This document shows positions 23,619 to 31,921 of a DNA stretch of 64,000 nt, one piece after another; within the stretch, counting starts at the first letter, position 1; every line of letters begins with the position of its first letter. Below the pieces are notes generated by a model. It saw nothing but the letters and a program-made list of their open reading frames with translations, did not search any database and had not been told where the DNA came from. This DNA comes from Actinocrinis puniceicyclus (GTDB taxonomy: Bacteria; Actinomycetota; Actinomycetes; Streptomycetales; Catenulisporaceae): positions 1 through 64,000 of the forward strand of contig NZ_JAGSXH010000005.1 of NCBI RefSeq assembly GCF_018283645.1. Direction: 5' to 3'. Made by a program: the position numbers and the translations under genes.

Positions 23619-25397
23619 ATGAGCTCGGCCGAAGAGACGGATGACAAGACTCCGGGTATCGCCGAGGTCGCCGCGGCGCTGCGTGCGAATCCGGCGGTGG
23701 GCCGCCGACTCCAGCCCGCGGTCTTGCTGGCCGGTTGGGTGGGCAGCGGTAGGAAGGTCACGAGCACCGGTGTACCGAAGCCCGCGGACGCCGCAGGGGC
23801 TGCCCGCGCCTGCGGGCTCGGCGTCCCGCCCGGGAAGATCACCCGGGCCGCCCGGATCCCGGGTCTGGTCGAGGCTTGGGACCTGGCCCTGGCCACCGGG
23901 CTGGTGGAGCTGGCGGCCGACCAGGCACTGCCCGGACCGAATCGCGGCGCGTGGCCGGACGGCCCGGACGAACAAGTCGTCGAGGTCTGGCTCGCGGCGT
24001 TCGCCCGGGCCATCGGGCTGGAGGTGGGCGAGGAGGCCGAGCTGATCGCCGGCGACGGCGGGTTGCTCACCCTGAGCGTGCTCGAACTGCTCGGTGCGGG
24101 TCCGCGATCCCTCACCGATCTGCGGGCGGAACTGGACGATGCGCTGCGCGGCGACCTCGGGCCGACGATCGCGCTGATCCGCATGTCCGTGCAAGGCGAT
24201 CCGGAGCGGGTGGCGGTCGGCCATCTGGTCGACTGGGGGCTCGCCGAGTGTGAGGGTGGTCTGGCTTCGCTCAGCGCGCCCGGCGTGTTCGCCCGCCGCG
24301 AGCTCGGTCTCGAGCCGGTACGCCAGCTCGATCCCGCGCTCGACGCCGCCGGTCTGCTCGCCGCGCTGGCCGCGGAATCCGAGCTGGGGCCCGAGGCGGC
24401 AGAGTCCTGGCTCGCCGCGCGTCCGGCGCGGGCCGCGGCAGAGCAACTGCTCGCCGCCGCGGCCGGAACTGATCCGTTGAGCCGGGTCATGGCGATCGGC
24501 TTGGCGCAGAGTCTGGGCCCTGAGGCGGCGCCCGCCTGGAAGAGGGCCGCCCGGCTGCCCGGCGTGGGACCGCACGCGCGCATGTATCTCTATCAAGTCG
24601 ACAGCGGCGCACAGCCCTCGCCCGGAGACTCGGGATGGATCGCCGCGGATCTCGGGGCGGCCGTAGCGACGCTGGCGGACCGTGGCATCCCGCGCGAGCA
24701 GTTCGATGCGCTGATCGACGACGTGTTCGCGGACCTCGGCGGCCAGGAGCGGGCCGATCTCGCCTCCGCGATCCGCGCCAGCGGCCACCCCGGCGCCGCG
24801 ACCGCGCTCGGACTTCTCGCTGCCGAGGGAGATCCGGCCGGGGCACCGGCGAAACCCGGGTACCAGCTCAAGGTCACGCTGCTGGGGCTGCGACCGCCGG
24901 TCTGGCGCCGGATCACGGTTCCGGCCGACACGAGTCTGGCGGCGTTGCATCACGTCATCCAGGCCGCGATGGGCTGGGAGGACTATCACATGCACGTCTT
25001 CAACGCGGGGCGCGCGTCGTACGGCCTGCCGGATCGCGAACTCGGTCACCGCGACGCGAAGAAAGTGCCGTTGAGCCGGGTGCTGGGCGGGGTGGGCGAT
25101 CGGATCGGCTACACCTACGACTTAGGCGACTGCTGGGAACACGAGATCCTCCTGGAGAAGACCGTCGCGACTGTCGGCCGACCCGCTTGCGTGGACGGCC
25201 GGCGTCACTGCCCGCCCGAGGACTGCGGCGGGGTGTGGGCTTATCAGGATCTCGTGCAAGCACTCACCGACAAGGACGACGAACGGCACGAAGAGCTGAC
25301 CGAGTGGATGGAGGAAGCACACGGCCTGACGGATTTCGATCCGGAGTTCTTCGATCCGGCCGAGGCGGACGCGCGCCTGGCCCGTCTGCGCCTGTGA
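23619..25397 (+). CDS. pRiA4b ORF-3-domain protein divergent from the Wadjet operon
   Basis: The 592-aa protein has a C-terminal PRiA4_ORF3 (TnpR/pRiA4b) domain at about 413-592: YQLKVTLLGLRPPVWRRI, ALHHVIQAAMGWEDYHMHVF, the signature YDLGDCWEHEI and CVDGRRHCPPEDCGG, whose cysteines and histidine may bind metal. Residues 1-410 are Ala/Leu-rich helices of unknown fold, and the N-terminal segment (about 10-110) resembles extensions seen in other large actinobacterial members. The domain name comes from Agrobacterium plasmid pRiA4b; its biochemical role is unknown. Facing jetABCD across 125 bases, it may be an accessory or regulator of the defence locus, but this rests only on position. Confidence 0.75.
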   Translation: MSSAEETDDKTPGIAEVAAALRANPAVGRRLQPAVLLAGWVGSGRKVTSTGVPKPADAAGAARACGLGVPPGKITRAARIPGLVEAWDLALATGLVELAADQALPGPNRGAWPDGPDEQVVEVWLAAFARAIGLEVGEEAELIAGDGGLLTLSVLELLGAGPRSLTDLRAELDDALRGDLGPTIALIRMSVQGDPERVAVGHLVDWGLAECEGGLASLSAPGVFARRELGLEPVRQLDPALDAAGLLAALAAESELGPEAAESWLAARPARAAAEQLLAAAAGTDPLSRVMAIGLAQSLGPEAAPAWKRAARLPGVGPHARMYLYQVDSGAQPSPGDSGWIAADLGAAVATLADRGIPREQFDALIDDVFADLGGQERADLASAIRASGHPGAATALGLLAAEGDPAGAPAKPGYQLKVTLLGLRPPVWRRITVPADTSLAALHHVIQAAMGWEDYHMHVFNAGRASYGLPDRELGHRDAKKVPLSRVLGGVGDRIGYTYDLGDCWEHEILLEKTVATVGRPACVDGRRHCPPEDCGGVWAYQDLVQALTDKDDERHEELTEWMEEAHGLTDFDPEFFDPAEADARLARLRL

Positions 25398-25433
25398 CTC
25401 CCGCGCCGGGTCGCTGCGGACGGGGTAGTGCTT

Positions 25434-26042
25434 TCACACTTCCGAAGGGCGCTCGGATCGAGCATCCGGCGGCGCGTCGCCAGGCGAGCCGCCGCGGATG
25501 CCCTCAAGCTGGAGCGCTACGTGCCGACGCCAGTTTCCGCTGCCGGCCATGTTCGCCATCGCGCCACGGGTGATGAGGACGAAGTCGTCGGCGCGGAAGT
25601 CGGCGCGCAGGCGGCCGGCGGCGACGGCGCGCCGCACGATGCGCTCGACGATCGCCGAGAACGCCGTCTTCTGCTCGTCGATGTCGCCCCAGGTCGGCTC
25701 GTGCGGGCCGAGTAGCGCGAAGCGGAAGGCGGCGTCGGGCTCCGCGGACTCCAGGTAGCCGTACAGCAGCGCCTCGAACGCCGCCCAGGGATCCTCGAGC
25801 GCCTCGGCGCTCGAGGCGAGACCGGTCATCGCCTCGAACCGGCGGCCGATGATCGCCGCGAGCAGCGCCCGCTTGTCGGCGAAGTGCCGGTACAGGGTCC
25901 CGACGCCGAGCCCGGCCCGCTCGGCGATCTCGTCCATCTGCACACCGTCGCCGCGCTGGGCGAACAGTTCGCCGGCCGCGTCGAGGACGCTCTCGCGGTT
26001 GCGCCGGGCGTCGGCGCGCAGCGAGCGTTCGGAAGCGGTCAT
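25434..26042 (-). CDS. TetR-family regulator of the divergent nmrA-like gene
   Basis: The 202-aa TetR protein has its N-terminal HTH at about 15-62 (VQMDEIAERAGLGVGTLYRHF, written in two conserved helices) and an unassigned ligand domain. It is divergent from the nmrA-like gene with 83 bases between starts. That gap contains an 18-base operator-like palindrome inside the NmrA promoter, the classical layout for repression by the neighbouring TetR. The likely inducer is an electrophile or quinone handled by the oxidoreductase. That part is inference. Confidence 0.88.
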   Translation of the reverse strand: MTASERSLRADARRNRESVLDAAGELFAQRGDGVQMDEIAERAGLGVGTLYRHFADKRALLAAIIGRRFEAMTGLASSAEALEDPWAAFEALLYGYLESAEPDAAFRFALLGPHEPTWGDIDEQKTAFSAIVERIVRRAVAAGRLRADFRADDFVLITRGAMANMAGSGNWRRHVALQLEGIRGGSPGDAPPDARSERPSEV

Positions 26043-26058
26043 GGCCGGTCCATCGTAG

Positions 26059-26108
26059 TTGACGGCGCGCCGAGCCCGACAGTAGATTCGGAACCGGAGT
26101 TCCGGTTC
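26059..26108 (+). promoter_or_regulatory. Promoter and TetR operator of the nmrA-like gene
   Basis: TTGACG (26059-26064) and TAGATT (26083-26088) are separated by 18 bases, a good sigma-70-type promoter. The palindrome GAACCGGA-GT-TCCGGTTC (26091-26108, perfect 8-bp arms) follows directly, at the transcription start. Bound TetR there would block initiation. A G-rich ribosome binding site (TAGGGGG) precedes ATG 26126. Confidence 0.65.
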
Positions 26109-26125
26109 ATCTTAGGGGGTTTCTC

Positions 26126-27010
26126 ATGATCGTCGTCACGACGCCGACCGGGCAGATCGGCGGGCGGTTGGTTCGGCGGCTGCTCGACCGAGGCGGCGCG
26201 GTGCGGGTCATCGCCCGCGACGCTTCGCGCCTGCACGGGAGCGTGCGCGAGCAGGTCGAGATCGTCGAGGGCCGCCATGACGATCCGGCCGTGCTCGACA
26301 AGGCGCTGTCCGGGGCGGACGCGCTGTTCTGGCTCGTTCCCCCGAACCCGTCCGCGCCGAGCGCCGAGCAGCACTACCTCGCCTTCGCCCGAGCCGGCGC
26401 CGCGGCCGTCGCCCGCCATCGGGTCGGCCATGTCGTGGCGGTGTCCAGCGCCGGGCACGGATGGCCGGCTCCGGCGGGCGTGCTGTCCGCGGCTTTCGCC
26501 ATGGACGCCGAGCTGGCCGCGTCGGGCGCGGCTTACCGGGCGCTGTCGCTTCCCTTCTACATGGAGAACCTGCTCGGTCAGCTCGACGCGATCGTCGAGC
26601 GCGGCGTGTTCCGGTTGACCTGCGCGGGCGATCGGCCGCTCGCCTTGATCGCGACGCGTGACATCGCCGGCGCCGCCGCCGACCTGCTCACCGACCTGTC
26701 CTGGTCCGGGCAGGAGAGCCTGCCGGTCTTCGGGCCGGACCGGCTCACCCCCGACGCCATGGCCGAGGTCATCGGCGAAGAACTCGGCCGGCCGGTCGCC
26801 TACAGCCGCATGGCCATGGACGACTTCGCGGCGATGCTGCGCTCCGGTGGGGCGGGCGATCGGGCGGTCAAGGAGCGGACCGAGATGTTCGCCGCGCAGG
26901 ACGCGGGTATCTACGAGGCGGACTGGTCGATCGCGACGATCGCGGCGACGGACTTTCGGACCTGGTGCCGGGAGGTGCTCAAGCCCGCCGCGCGCGCCGA
27001 GGCGTCGTGA
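26126..27010 (+). CDS. NmrA-like NAD(P)-binding oxidoreductase
   Basis: The 294-aa protein belongs to the NmrA/QorB-like atypical SDRs: the N-terminal IVVTTPTGQIGGRLVRRLL supplies a TPTGQIG dinucleotide-binding loop, AVSSAGH follows near residue 110, and no YxxxK active site is visible, as is usual in the NmrA group. Such proteins reduce quinones or act as redox sensors. It is controlled by the divergent TetR regulator, judged from the operator in its promoter. Nothing recognisable lies in 27011-27174 apart from a short direct repeat of GAGTTCCCGGCC. Confidence 0.85.
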   Translation: MIVVTTPTGQIGGRLVRRLLDRGGAVRVIARDASRLHGSVREQVEIVEGRHDDPAVLDKALSGADALFWLVPPNPSAPSAEQHYLAFARAGAAAVARHRVGHVVAVSSAGHGWPAPAGVLSAAFAMDAELAASGAAYRALSLPFYMENLLGQLDAIVERGVFRLTCAGDRPLALIATRDIAGAAADLLTDLSWSGQESLPVFGPDRLTPDAMAEVIGEELGRPVAYSRMAMDDFAAMLRSGGAGDRAVKERTEMFAAQDAGIYEADWSIATIAATDFRTWCREVLKPAARAEAS

Positions 27011-27174
27011 CTCAAACCCCTGGTTCACGGCCGCGAATTGAGTTCCCGGCCCGAGTTCCCGGCCGCAGCACCCTGACCTGAAACCCCGATCAGGCACCGT
27101 GTCAGCGCTCAGAGAGTGGCCGGGACGCCGCGAAGCCGCGAAGGTGCGGCGGTTGTCGTCGGCCCGCCGCAGGA

Positions 27175-28059
27175 TCAGCCCTCGGTGAAGTAGTGGCCCT
27201 GCTCAAGGTCGGCGATCAAGCCGGGCTGGACCGGCTCCCACGCAAGCAGCTGTCGGGTCTGCGTGTTGGGCATCGTCAGGTCGACCGTGACGAAGGGGAA
27301 GCCCTTGAAGTGGTCGGCGGCCCGTTCGGCCGGGACGCTGACCGCCGGCACGTCCAGGCGGCGCGCGATGGTCTCGGCGATCTCGCGCACGGTGATTCCC
27401 TCCTCGGCCGCGGCGGGCAACTGCGCGCCGGCCGGGGCCTTCTCCAACGCCAGGACGAAGAGGCGCGCGACGTCCAGCGTGTGGCCGGCGGGCCAGCGGT
27501 TGGCGCCGTCGCCGACGTAACCGGACACGCCCGCGTCGCGGGCGATCTTGATCAGGATGGGAATGAAACCGTGCCTGTCCTGCGAACTGTGGGTGACCGG
27601 CGGGACGCCGACGAGGATGGCGCGTATGTCGCGTTCGGCGAACCCGAGGATCGTGTGAGCGACCGCTGAGCGCGGGTTGGCGCTGATCGCCGCGTCGCGG
27701 CGGGCGTCGCCGGTGCGCGCCAGGCCGACGCCGATGAAGGTCTTCCCGGCGCCGGCCAGAGCGTCGCCGAAGGCGCGCACCACACCGTGGTCGGCTTCCA
27801 CGGCGTCGGCGAACCGCCCGGCCGCGATGCTGCCGTGGTCGAACGCGAGGTGGATGACCGCGTCCGCATCGGCGGCGGCTTTGCCCAAGTCGTCCGGATC
27901 GCGCAGGTCGCCGCGGCGCGCCTCGGCGCCGAGGGCCTCGACGGCTGCGGCCGAGGCGTCCGATCGGGCGAGGCCGACGACCTGGTGGCCGGCCTGGAGC
28001 AGTTCGGGTACCACAGCAGAGCCGATGTGGCCGCTGGCACCGGTGACGAAGACACGCAT
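27175..28059 (-). CDS. NAD-dependent epimerase/SDR (extended, atypical)
   Basis: The 294-aa protein begins MRVFVTGASGHIG, a Rossmann dinucleotide-binding motif (TGASGHIG), and continues with GDLRDPDDL and a C-terminal substrate domain ending QGHYFTEG. The catalytic YxxxK is not obvious, typical for the SDR subfamily near YbjT/NAD(P)H-binding proteins. Start ATG 28059 is chosen because GAGGGAG lies six bases upstream; an ATG two codons earlier abuts that ribosome binding site. It is divergent from a TetR regulator, with which it shares a 60-base region containing a large inverted repeat. Confidence 0.85.
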   Translation of the reverse strand: MRVFVTGASGHIGSAVVPELLQAGHQVVGLARSDASAAAVEALGAEARRGDLRDPDDLGKAAADADAVIHLAFDHGSIAAGRFADAVEADHGVVRAFGDALAGAGKTFIGVGLARTGDARRDAAISANPRSAVAHTILGFAERDIRAILVGVPPVTHSSQDRHGFIPILIKIARDAGVSGYVGDGANRWPAGHTLDVARLFVLALEKAPAGAQLPAAAEEGITVREIAETIARRLDVPAVSVPAERAADHFKGFPFVTVDLTMPNTQTRQLLAWEPVQPGLIADLEQGHYFTEG

Positions 28060-28101
28060 GGACATCTCCCTCGAATCGCTCGCCCCGTCCGCACGGGGCA
28101 A

Positions 28102-28161
28102 AGTGATGTGACTTGGTAACGTCACCACCGTAGCAGTGCCACGTTACCAAGTCACATCACT
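28102..28161. promoter_or_regulatory. Double operator: 21-bp perfect inverted repeat between SDR and TetR genes
   Basis: The arms 28102-28122 and 28141-28161 are perfect reverse complements (core GACTTGGTAAC / GTTACCAAGTC) separated by 18 bases. The left arm overlaps the SDR promoter region and the right arm ends at a TATGCT box upstream of the TetR gene. Two copies in opposite orientation would let the TetR protein repress both divergent genes. Confidence 0.7.
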
Positions 28162-28173
28162 ATGCTTGTCCTC

Positions 28174-28752
28174 ATGAGTCGCTGGGAGCCGAACACGCGG
28201 GAGCGACTCGTGCGCGCGGCGCTCGATCTGTTCGTCGAGCAGGGCTACGAGGCGACCACCGTCAACCAGATCGCCGAGCGGGCCGGCGGGCTGACCAAGA
28301 CCACCTTCTTCCGATACTTCCCCGACAAGCGTGAGGTGCTTTTCGCCGCCGGGCAGCAGATCCACGCCCGCGTGCTGGCCGACGCGATCGCCGCGGCGCC
28401 CGACCCGGCCACGCCGCTGCAGATCGTCGCCACCGCGCTCGACGCCCTGGCCGCCACCTTCACCGACGAGCGGCGCGAGTTCAGCGCGCGACTGCGAGAC
28501 GTCATCGCCGGAAACGGCGAACTGCGCGAGCGCGCCGCGCTCAAACGCGCCGCGCTCGCCGACGCCACGGCCGAGGCCCTGCGCAAACGTGGCGTGACGG
28601 ATCCCTCGGCGAGCCTGGCAGCCGAACTGGGCGTGCGCGCCTTCTACTGCGCCTACGACCGGTGGGCCGAGCCGACCAACCATCAGTCCCTCGCCGAGAT
28701 CACCCGGCGGGAACTCGACGAACTGCGTGGCGCGATCGCCACGCTCAGCTGA
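28174..28752 (+). CDS. TetR-family regulator, probably leaderless
   Basis: The protein of about 192 aa (MSRWEPNTRERLVRAAL) has a TetR HTH at residues 10-56, ending in the conserved FFRYFPDKREVL. The C-terminal ligand domain is unassigned. ATG 28174 is favoured over 28162 because a -10-like TATGCT lies at 28161-28166, so transcription would begin at or next to the ATG, and no ribosome binding site is present; 28162 would also sit at the edge of the operator. It presumably represses itself and the divergent SDR. Confidence 0.85.
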   Translation: MSRWEPNTRERLVRAALDLFVEQGYEATTVNQIAERAGGLTKTTFFRYFPDKREVLFAAGQQIHARVLADAIAAAPDPATPLQIVATALDALAATFTDERREFSARLRDVIAGNGELRERAALKRAALADATAEALRKRGVTDPSASLAAELGVRAFYCAYDRWAEPTNHQSLAEITRRELDELRGAIATLS

Positions 28753-28799
28753 ACCTGGCCCGCCGGCGCCCGATCAGCCGGGCCGCGAACTGCGCACTG

Positions 28800-28870
28800 A
28801 CCCCGACATGAGGCCTGATCGTTGTGCCCCAGCCGATAGCGGCGCAGGTATTCACGCTGCGCCAAACCAC
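28800..28870 (-). pseudogene. C-terminal remnant of a small conserved hypothetical protein
   Basis: The minus strand reads AQREYLRRYRLGHNDQA, ending in the hallmark YLRRYxLGHND of small actinobacterial hypothetical proteins. The upstream frame is interrupted by a stop, and the expected N-terminal half is missing. It lies in the 200-base gap between a TetR gene and the response regulator and is probably a decayed gene. The rest of 28753-28951 shows nothing else. Confidence 0.35.
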
Positions 28871-28951
28871 CTCACGCCGCGTCATGCTGTTTCAAGGTTC
28901 TGATGCCCTCGGGTGGATGAGGCGCCCTCGACCGGGATCCGCGACATGGCG

Positions 28952-29686
28952 TCAGCCGATGTGATGGCGATGGGCGTAGCCGATCGCGGCGGCGCGATCG
29001 CGCGATCCGGTCTTCGCGAAGATCCGGTTGATGTGCGTCTTCACGGTGTGGTTGCTCAGGAACAGCCGTGCGGCGATCTCGGGATTGGTCAGACCCCGCG
29101 CGATGAGGGCGAGGATCTCCGCCTCCCGCTGGGTCAGGCCGTCGGGCAGGGCTTGTGCGTGCTCTGACGTACTGACCGGGCCGACGGCGCCGGAGCCGGA
29201 GCCGGAGCTCTCGGCGGCGGGCGGCGACGCGGCCGTGGCGGCGGTCAGCAGCGCGGCGTGGACGCGCGGGTCGAAGACGGCCAGTCCGCCGGCGGCGGCG
29301 CGCAGCGCGTGCGCGATCTCGGTGCGGTCGGCGTCCTTCGTCAGGTAACTGCGAGCGCCCGCGCGCAACGCGTCGAGCACCGAGCTGTCGTCCAGGTACG
29401 TGGTCAGCACGACGATGGCCACCTCCGGGTGCTCGGCGGCCAGCCGGCGGGTGGTCTCGATGCCGTCGAGCACGGGCATGTGCAGGTCGAGCAGGATCGC
29501 GTCGGGGCGGTGCTCGGCGACCCGCTCGATCGCCTGCCGCCCGTCCGCCGCCGCCGAGACCACGTCGATGTCGGGCAGGGCGCCGAGCAGGAGCACGAGG
29601 CCCTCCCGGACGCTGGCTTGGTCGTCGGCCACGATGATGCGCAGCGGCGCGGCGCCCCCGCCGGTCGTCTTCGCGGTCGTGTTCAC
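28952..29686 (-). CDS. LuxR/NarL-family response regulator
   Basis: The 244-aa protein has a receiver domain (about 15-135: VADDQ, phospho-acceptor Asp in LLDLHMPVLDG, conserved Lys in YLTKDADR) and a C-terminal LuxR HTH (about 180-244: LTQREAEILALIARGLTNPEIA, split in two helices, ending KTHINRIFAKTG). The 45-residue Gly/Ser/Ala linker is long for the family. The GTG start 29686 lies 28 bases after the kinase stop. It should act with the upstream kinase, probably on the promoters of the membrane-protein genes on either side, where CCGGTATGA repeats are found. Confidence 0.9.
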   Translation of the reverse strand: MNTTAKTTGGGAAPLRIIVADDQASVREGLVLLLGALPDIDVVSAAADGRQAIERVAEHRPDAILLDLHMPVLDGIETTRRLAAEHPEVAIVVLTTYLDDSSVLDALRAGARSYLTKDADRTEIAHALRAAAGGLAVFDPRVHAALLTAATAASPPAAESSGSGSGAVGPVSTSEHAQALPDGLTQREAEILALIARGLTNPEIAARLFLSNHTVKTHINRIFAKTGSRDRAAAIGYAHRHHIG

Positions 29687-29714
29687 GGGCGCGACCGCCG
29701 AGGTAGTGCGTCGT

Positions 29715-30908
29715 TCATCGGGCTGCCTTCTGCGTCGTGGCGCGCTCGTCCAGCGGCAGGTCCGCGGTCACGATCCAACGGTCCTCACGCGGCCCGGCCT
29801 CCAGGGTGCCGCGCAGCAGCCGCAGCCGTTCCCGCATCCCGGTCAGACCATAGCCGCCGTCGACGGTGCGCGGCGCGAGGGTGTCGGCGGGCTCCTGCGC
29901 GCCATCGATCAGAGCGTTGGCGACGGTGAGCCGGACGTGTCGCTCCTCGAAGTCGAGGCGCACGTCGACGGCCTGGCCGGGCGCGTGCTTGGCCGCGTTG
30001 ACCAGCGCTTCCTGAGCGGTGCGCAGCAGCGCGATCGTGGCGTCGGGCGGCAGCGCGGCCGGGGTGCCTTCGGTGGTGACGCGGGTGGCGACCCGATACC
30101 GCGTCGCGTGCTGTTCCCCGGTGCGCGCCAGCTCCTCGTGCAGCGGCGGCGTGTCGGAGCGCAGGGCGTGCACGGCGCGGCGGGTCTCCACCAGGCCGTC
30201 CGAGGCCATGCGCTGGGCGGTCGCCAGCGTCTCCAGCGCGCGCTCGACGTCGTCGTGGTCGGTGAGCAGCGCGCGGGCCGCCTGGATCTGGATACTCAGC
30301 GCGCCGAGCGAGTGGGCGAGCACGTCGTGGATCTCCCGGGCGATGCGGGCGCGCTCGTCGAGCACATCCGCCCGCCGCTGCTCGGTCCGCAGCTGTTCGT
30401 GCTGGGCCAGCAGCAGCGCGGACTGCTCGGCCTGGATGCGGTAGGCCGCACGGTTGCGCCCGAACAGCAGGCCGATCGCGATAAGCATCGGATTGCCGAG
30501 ATAGGTACCGATGCCCTGGTTGAACACGACCGCGCCGACCTCGGTGGCCAGCACGGCGCCCGCGTATACCGTCAGCGCCGTACTCAGGCTCAGGTCGCTG
30601 GCTGCCGAGAGCTGGGCCACCACGGCGAAGGCGATCACGTAGTAACCGCTGCCGCCGGCCGTCGCGCCCAGTGCCGCCGCCGCGGCCGTGAGCGCGAGCG
30701 CGGCGAACAGCGCGCGATCACCGAGCCGCGCGGCGGCGGCGGGGCGCCAGGTGATCAGCCCCCACACCGCGGTTCCGACGCAGACCAGCGCGTAGGCGAC
30801 GGCCTGGGTCGGCAGCGCGCCACGCTGGGCGGACGGGCTGTGCAGCGTCATCACGCCTACGAACACCAGTCCGGCCGTGCGCAGTATCCACACGGTGACG
30901 GTCAGCAT
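29715..30908 (-). CDS. Sensor histidine kinase (HisKA_3 type)
   Basis: The 397-aa kinase has five or six N-terminal membrane helices (about 1-160) with almost no extracellular loop, suggesting it senses a membrane or lipid signal. It continues with a short coiled coil, the HisKA_3 dimerisation box ERARIAREIHDVLAHSLGAL (phospho-acceptor His near 203) and an HATPase_c domain with N-box AQEALVNAAKHA and the G box GGYGLTGMRERL. Start ATG 30908 is four bases after the upstream gene. It pairs with the NarL-type regulator directly downstream. Confidence 0.9.
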   Translation of the reverse strand: MLTVTVWILRTAGLVFVGVMTLHSPSAQRGALPTQAVAYALVCVGTAVWGLITWRPAAAARLGDRALFAALALTAAAAALGATAGGSGYYVIAFAVVAQLSAASDLSLSTALTVYAGAVLATEVGAVVFNQGIGTYLGNPMLIAIGLLFGRNRAAYRIQAEQSALLLAQHEQLRTEQRRADVLDERARIAREIHDVLAHSLGALSIQIQAARALLTDHDDVERALETLATAQRMASDGLVETRRAVHALRSDTPPLHEELARTGEQHATRYRVATRVTTEGTPAALPPDATIALLRTAQEALVNAAKHAPGQAVDVRLDFEERHVRLTVANALIDGAQEPADTLAPRTVDGGYGLTGMRERLRLLRGTLEAGPREDRWIVTADLPLDERATTQKAAR

Positions 30909-30912
30909 GACC

Positions 30913-31644
30913 TCAGTATCCCCGTCCGGCCCGGCGGATTCGCGTCTCGCGGCGGCTCATGCGCGACTCGCGGCCGGCGGCGCGGCGCGAGGCGGGGCCT
31001 GGTGCCGGCGCTGAGACGGAGGCTGAAGCGGGAGCGGGAGCTTCGGACCGCTGCGCGTCGTCGGAGCGGGCCGAGCGCCACTGCGCGAACGCCTCGGAGA
31101 CCGGCGGCACATCACGCTGCGAGGCGCCGCGGCCGCGCTCGAAGGCCGAGGCCATGAACGTTTTGCCGTCCTGCTCGGGCGCGAAGGGCACGCCGGCGGC
31201 CATCGCGCGCGGCACGATCACAGCAGCCTGAGCCAGCCTGTTGACGCCCAGGGTGAGCAGCAGCGTGGACGACGAGGCGGCGACGTGCGCATGTACGGCG
31301 GCGGCAGTCGCGATCATCGCGACGCGCCAGGCGGCCATCGCGCCCCACAGCCACAGGCCGCGAAGCGGCAGCTGCGCCCACAGACAGCCGTCGCGCGATT
31401 CGAGCCTGGTCATCACACCGAAGCCCAGGCCGATCGCGGCCGACCCGAGCACGCCGACGACGAGGCAGGTGACGTCGGCCGGCTGGAGGTGGCCGCCGTT
31501 GCCTCGCAGGTCGCTGAACCCGATCACCGTCAGGATCGCGGGCAGCAGGACGGCGCGTTTGCCGCGCAGCGGCTCGCCCTGAACCTGCCGGAAGATGATG
31601 TACCCGATGACGCCGATCACGGCCAGGGTCTCCAGCGCGGACAT
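30913..31644 (-). CDS. Membrane protein (DUF1453/CcdC-like), first gene of the kinase operon
   Basis: The 243-aa protein starts MSALETLAVIGVIGYIIFRQ and has about five hydrophobic helices in its first 160 residues, with the conserved QGEPLRGKRAVLLPAIL that marks DUF1453-like membrane proteins. Its C-terminal 75 residues are hydrophilic, Ala/Pro/Arg-rich and disordered. Start ATG 31644 follows GGGAG. The kinase follows after four bases, so the protein may be a sensory partner of the kinase. The extended frame to 31830 includes unrelated upstream sequence and is rejected. Confidence 0.75.
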   Translation of the reverse strand: MSALETLAVIGVIGYIIFRQVQGEPLRGKRAVLLPAILTVIGFSDLRGNGGHLQPADVTCLVVGVLGSAAIGLGFGVMTRLESRDGCLWAQLPLRGLWLWGAMAAWRVAMIATAAAVHAHVAASSSTLLLTLGVNRLAQAAVIVPRAMAAGVPFAPEQDGKTFMASAFERGRGASQRDVPPVSEAFAQWRSARSDDAQRSEAPAPASASVSAPAPGPASRRAAGRESRMSRRETRIRRAGRGY

Positions 31645-31725
31645 TGGCGCGCTCCCTTCACGTTCGCTTCCGCCCTTCGGCGGGCCGGCGGTTCGACCGA
31701 CAGCTGCGACGTTAGGTTCCGGGCC

Positions 31726-31808
31726 GGTATGAGCACGTCGCCCCGGAGCGCCAGCACCGGTATGACGCGGTATGAGATCCGCCGGGCACGCGTAGTACCG
31801 GGTGGTAC
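31726..31808. promoter_or_regulatory. Three direct CCGGTATGA repeats and a GTACC palindrome in a divergent promoter region
   Basis: GGTATGA occurs at 31726-31732, 31759-31765 and 31769-31775 (spacing 33 and 10 bases, close to whole helical turns), each preceded by CC or GC. GTACC-GGGT-GGTAC lies at 31795-31808. The repeats sit between divergent membrane-protein genes next to a two-component system and are candidates for binding by its NarL-type regulator. Confidence 0.45.
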
Positions 31809-31921
31809 CAGGCGGGCGCGGCGAGGTCATGCCGCAGGTCGGCCCGCGGGCCGATCCGCCGGGAGCCGTTCGCGGCGAACGTTGGATGCGTCACCGGACA
31901 CCGCATCCCGAGGAGCGAATC

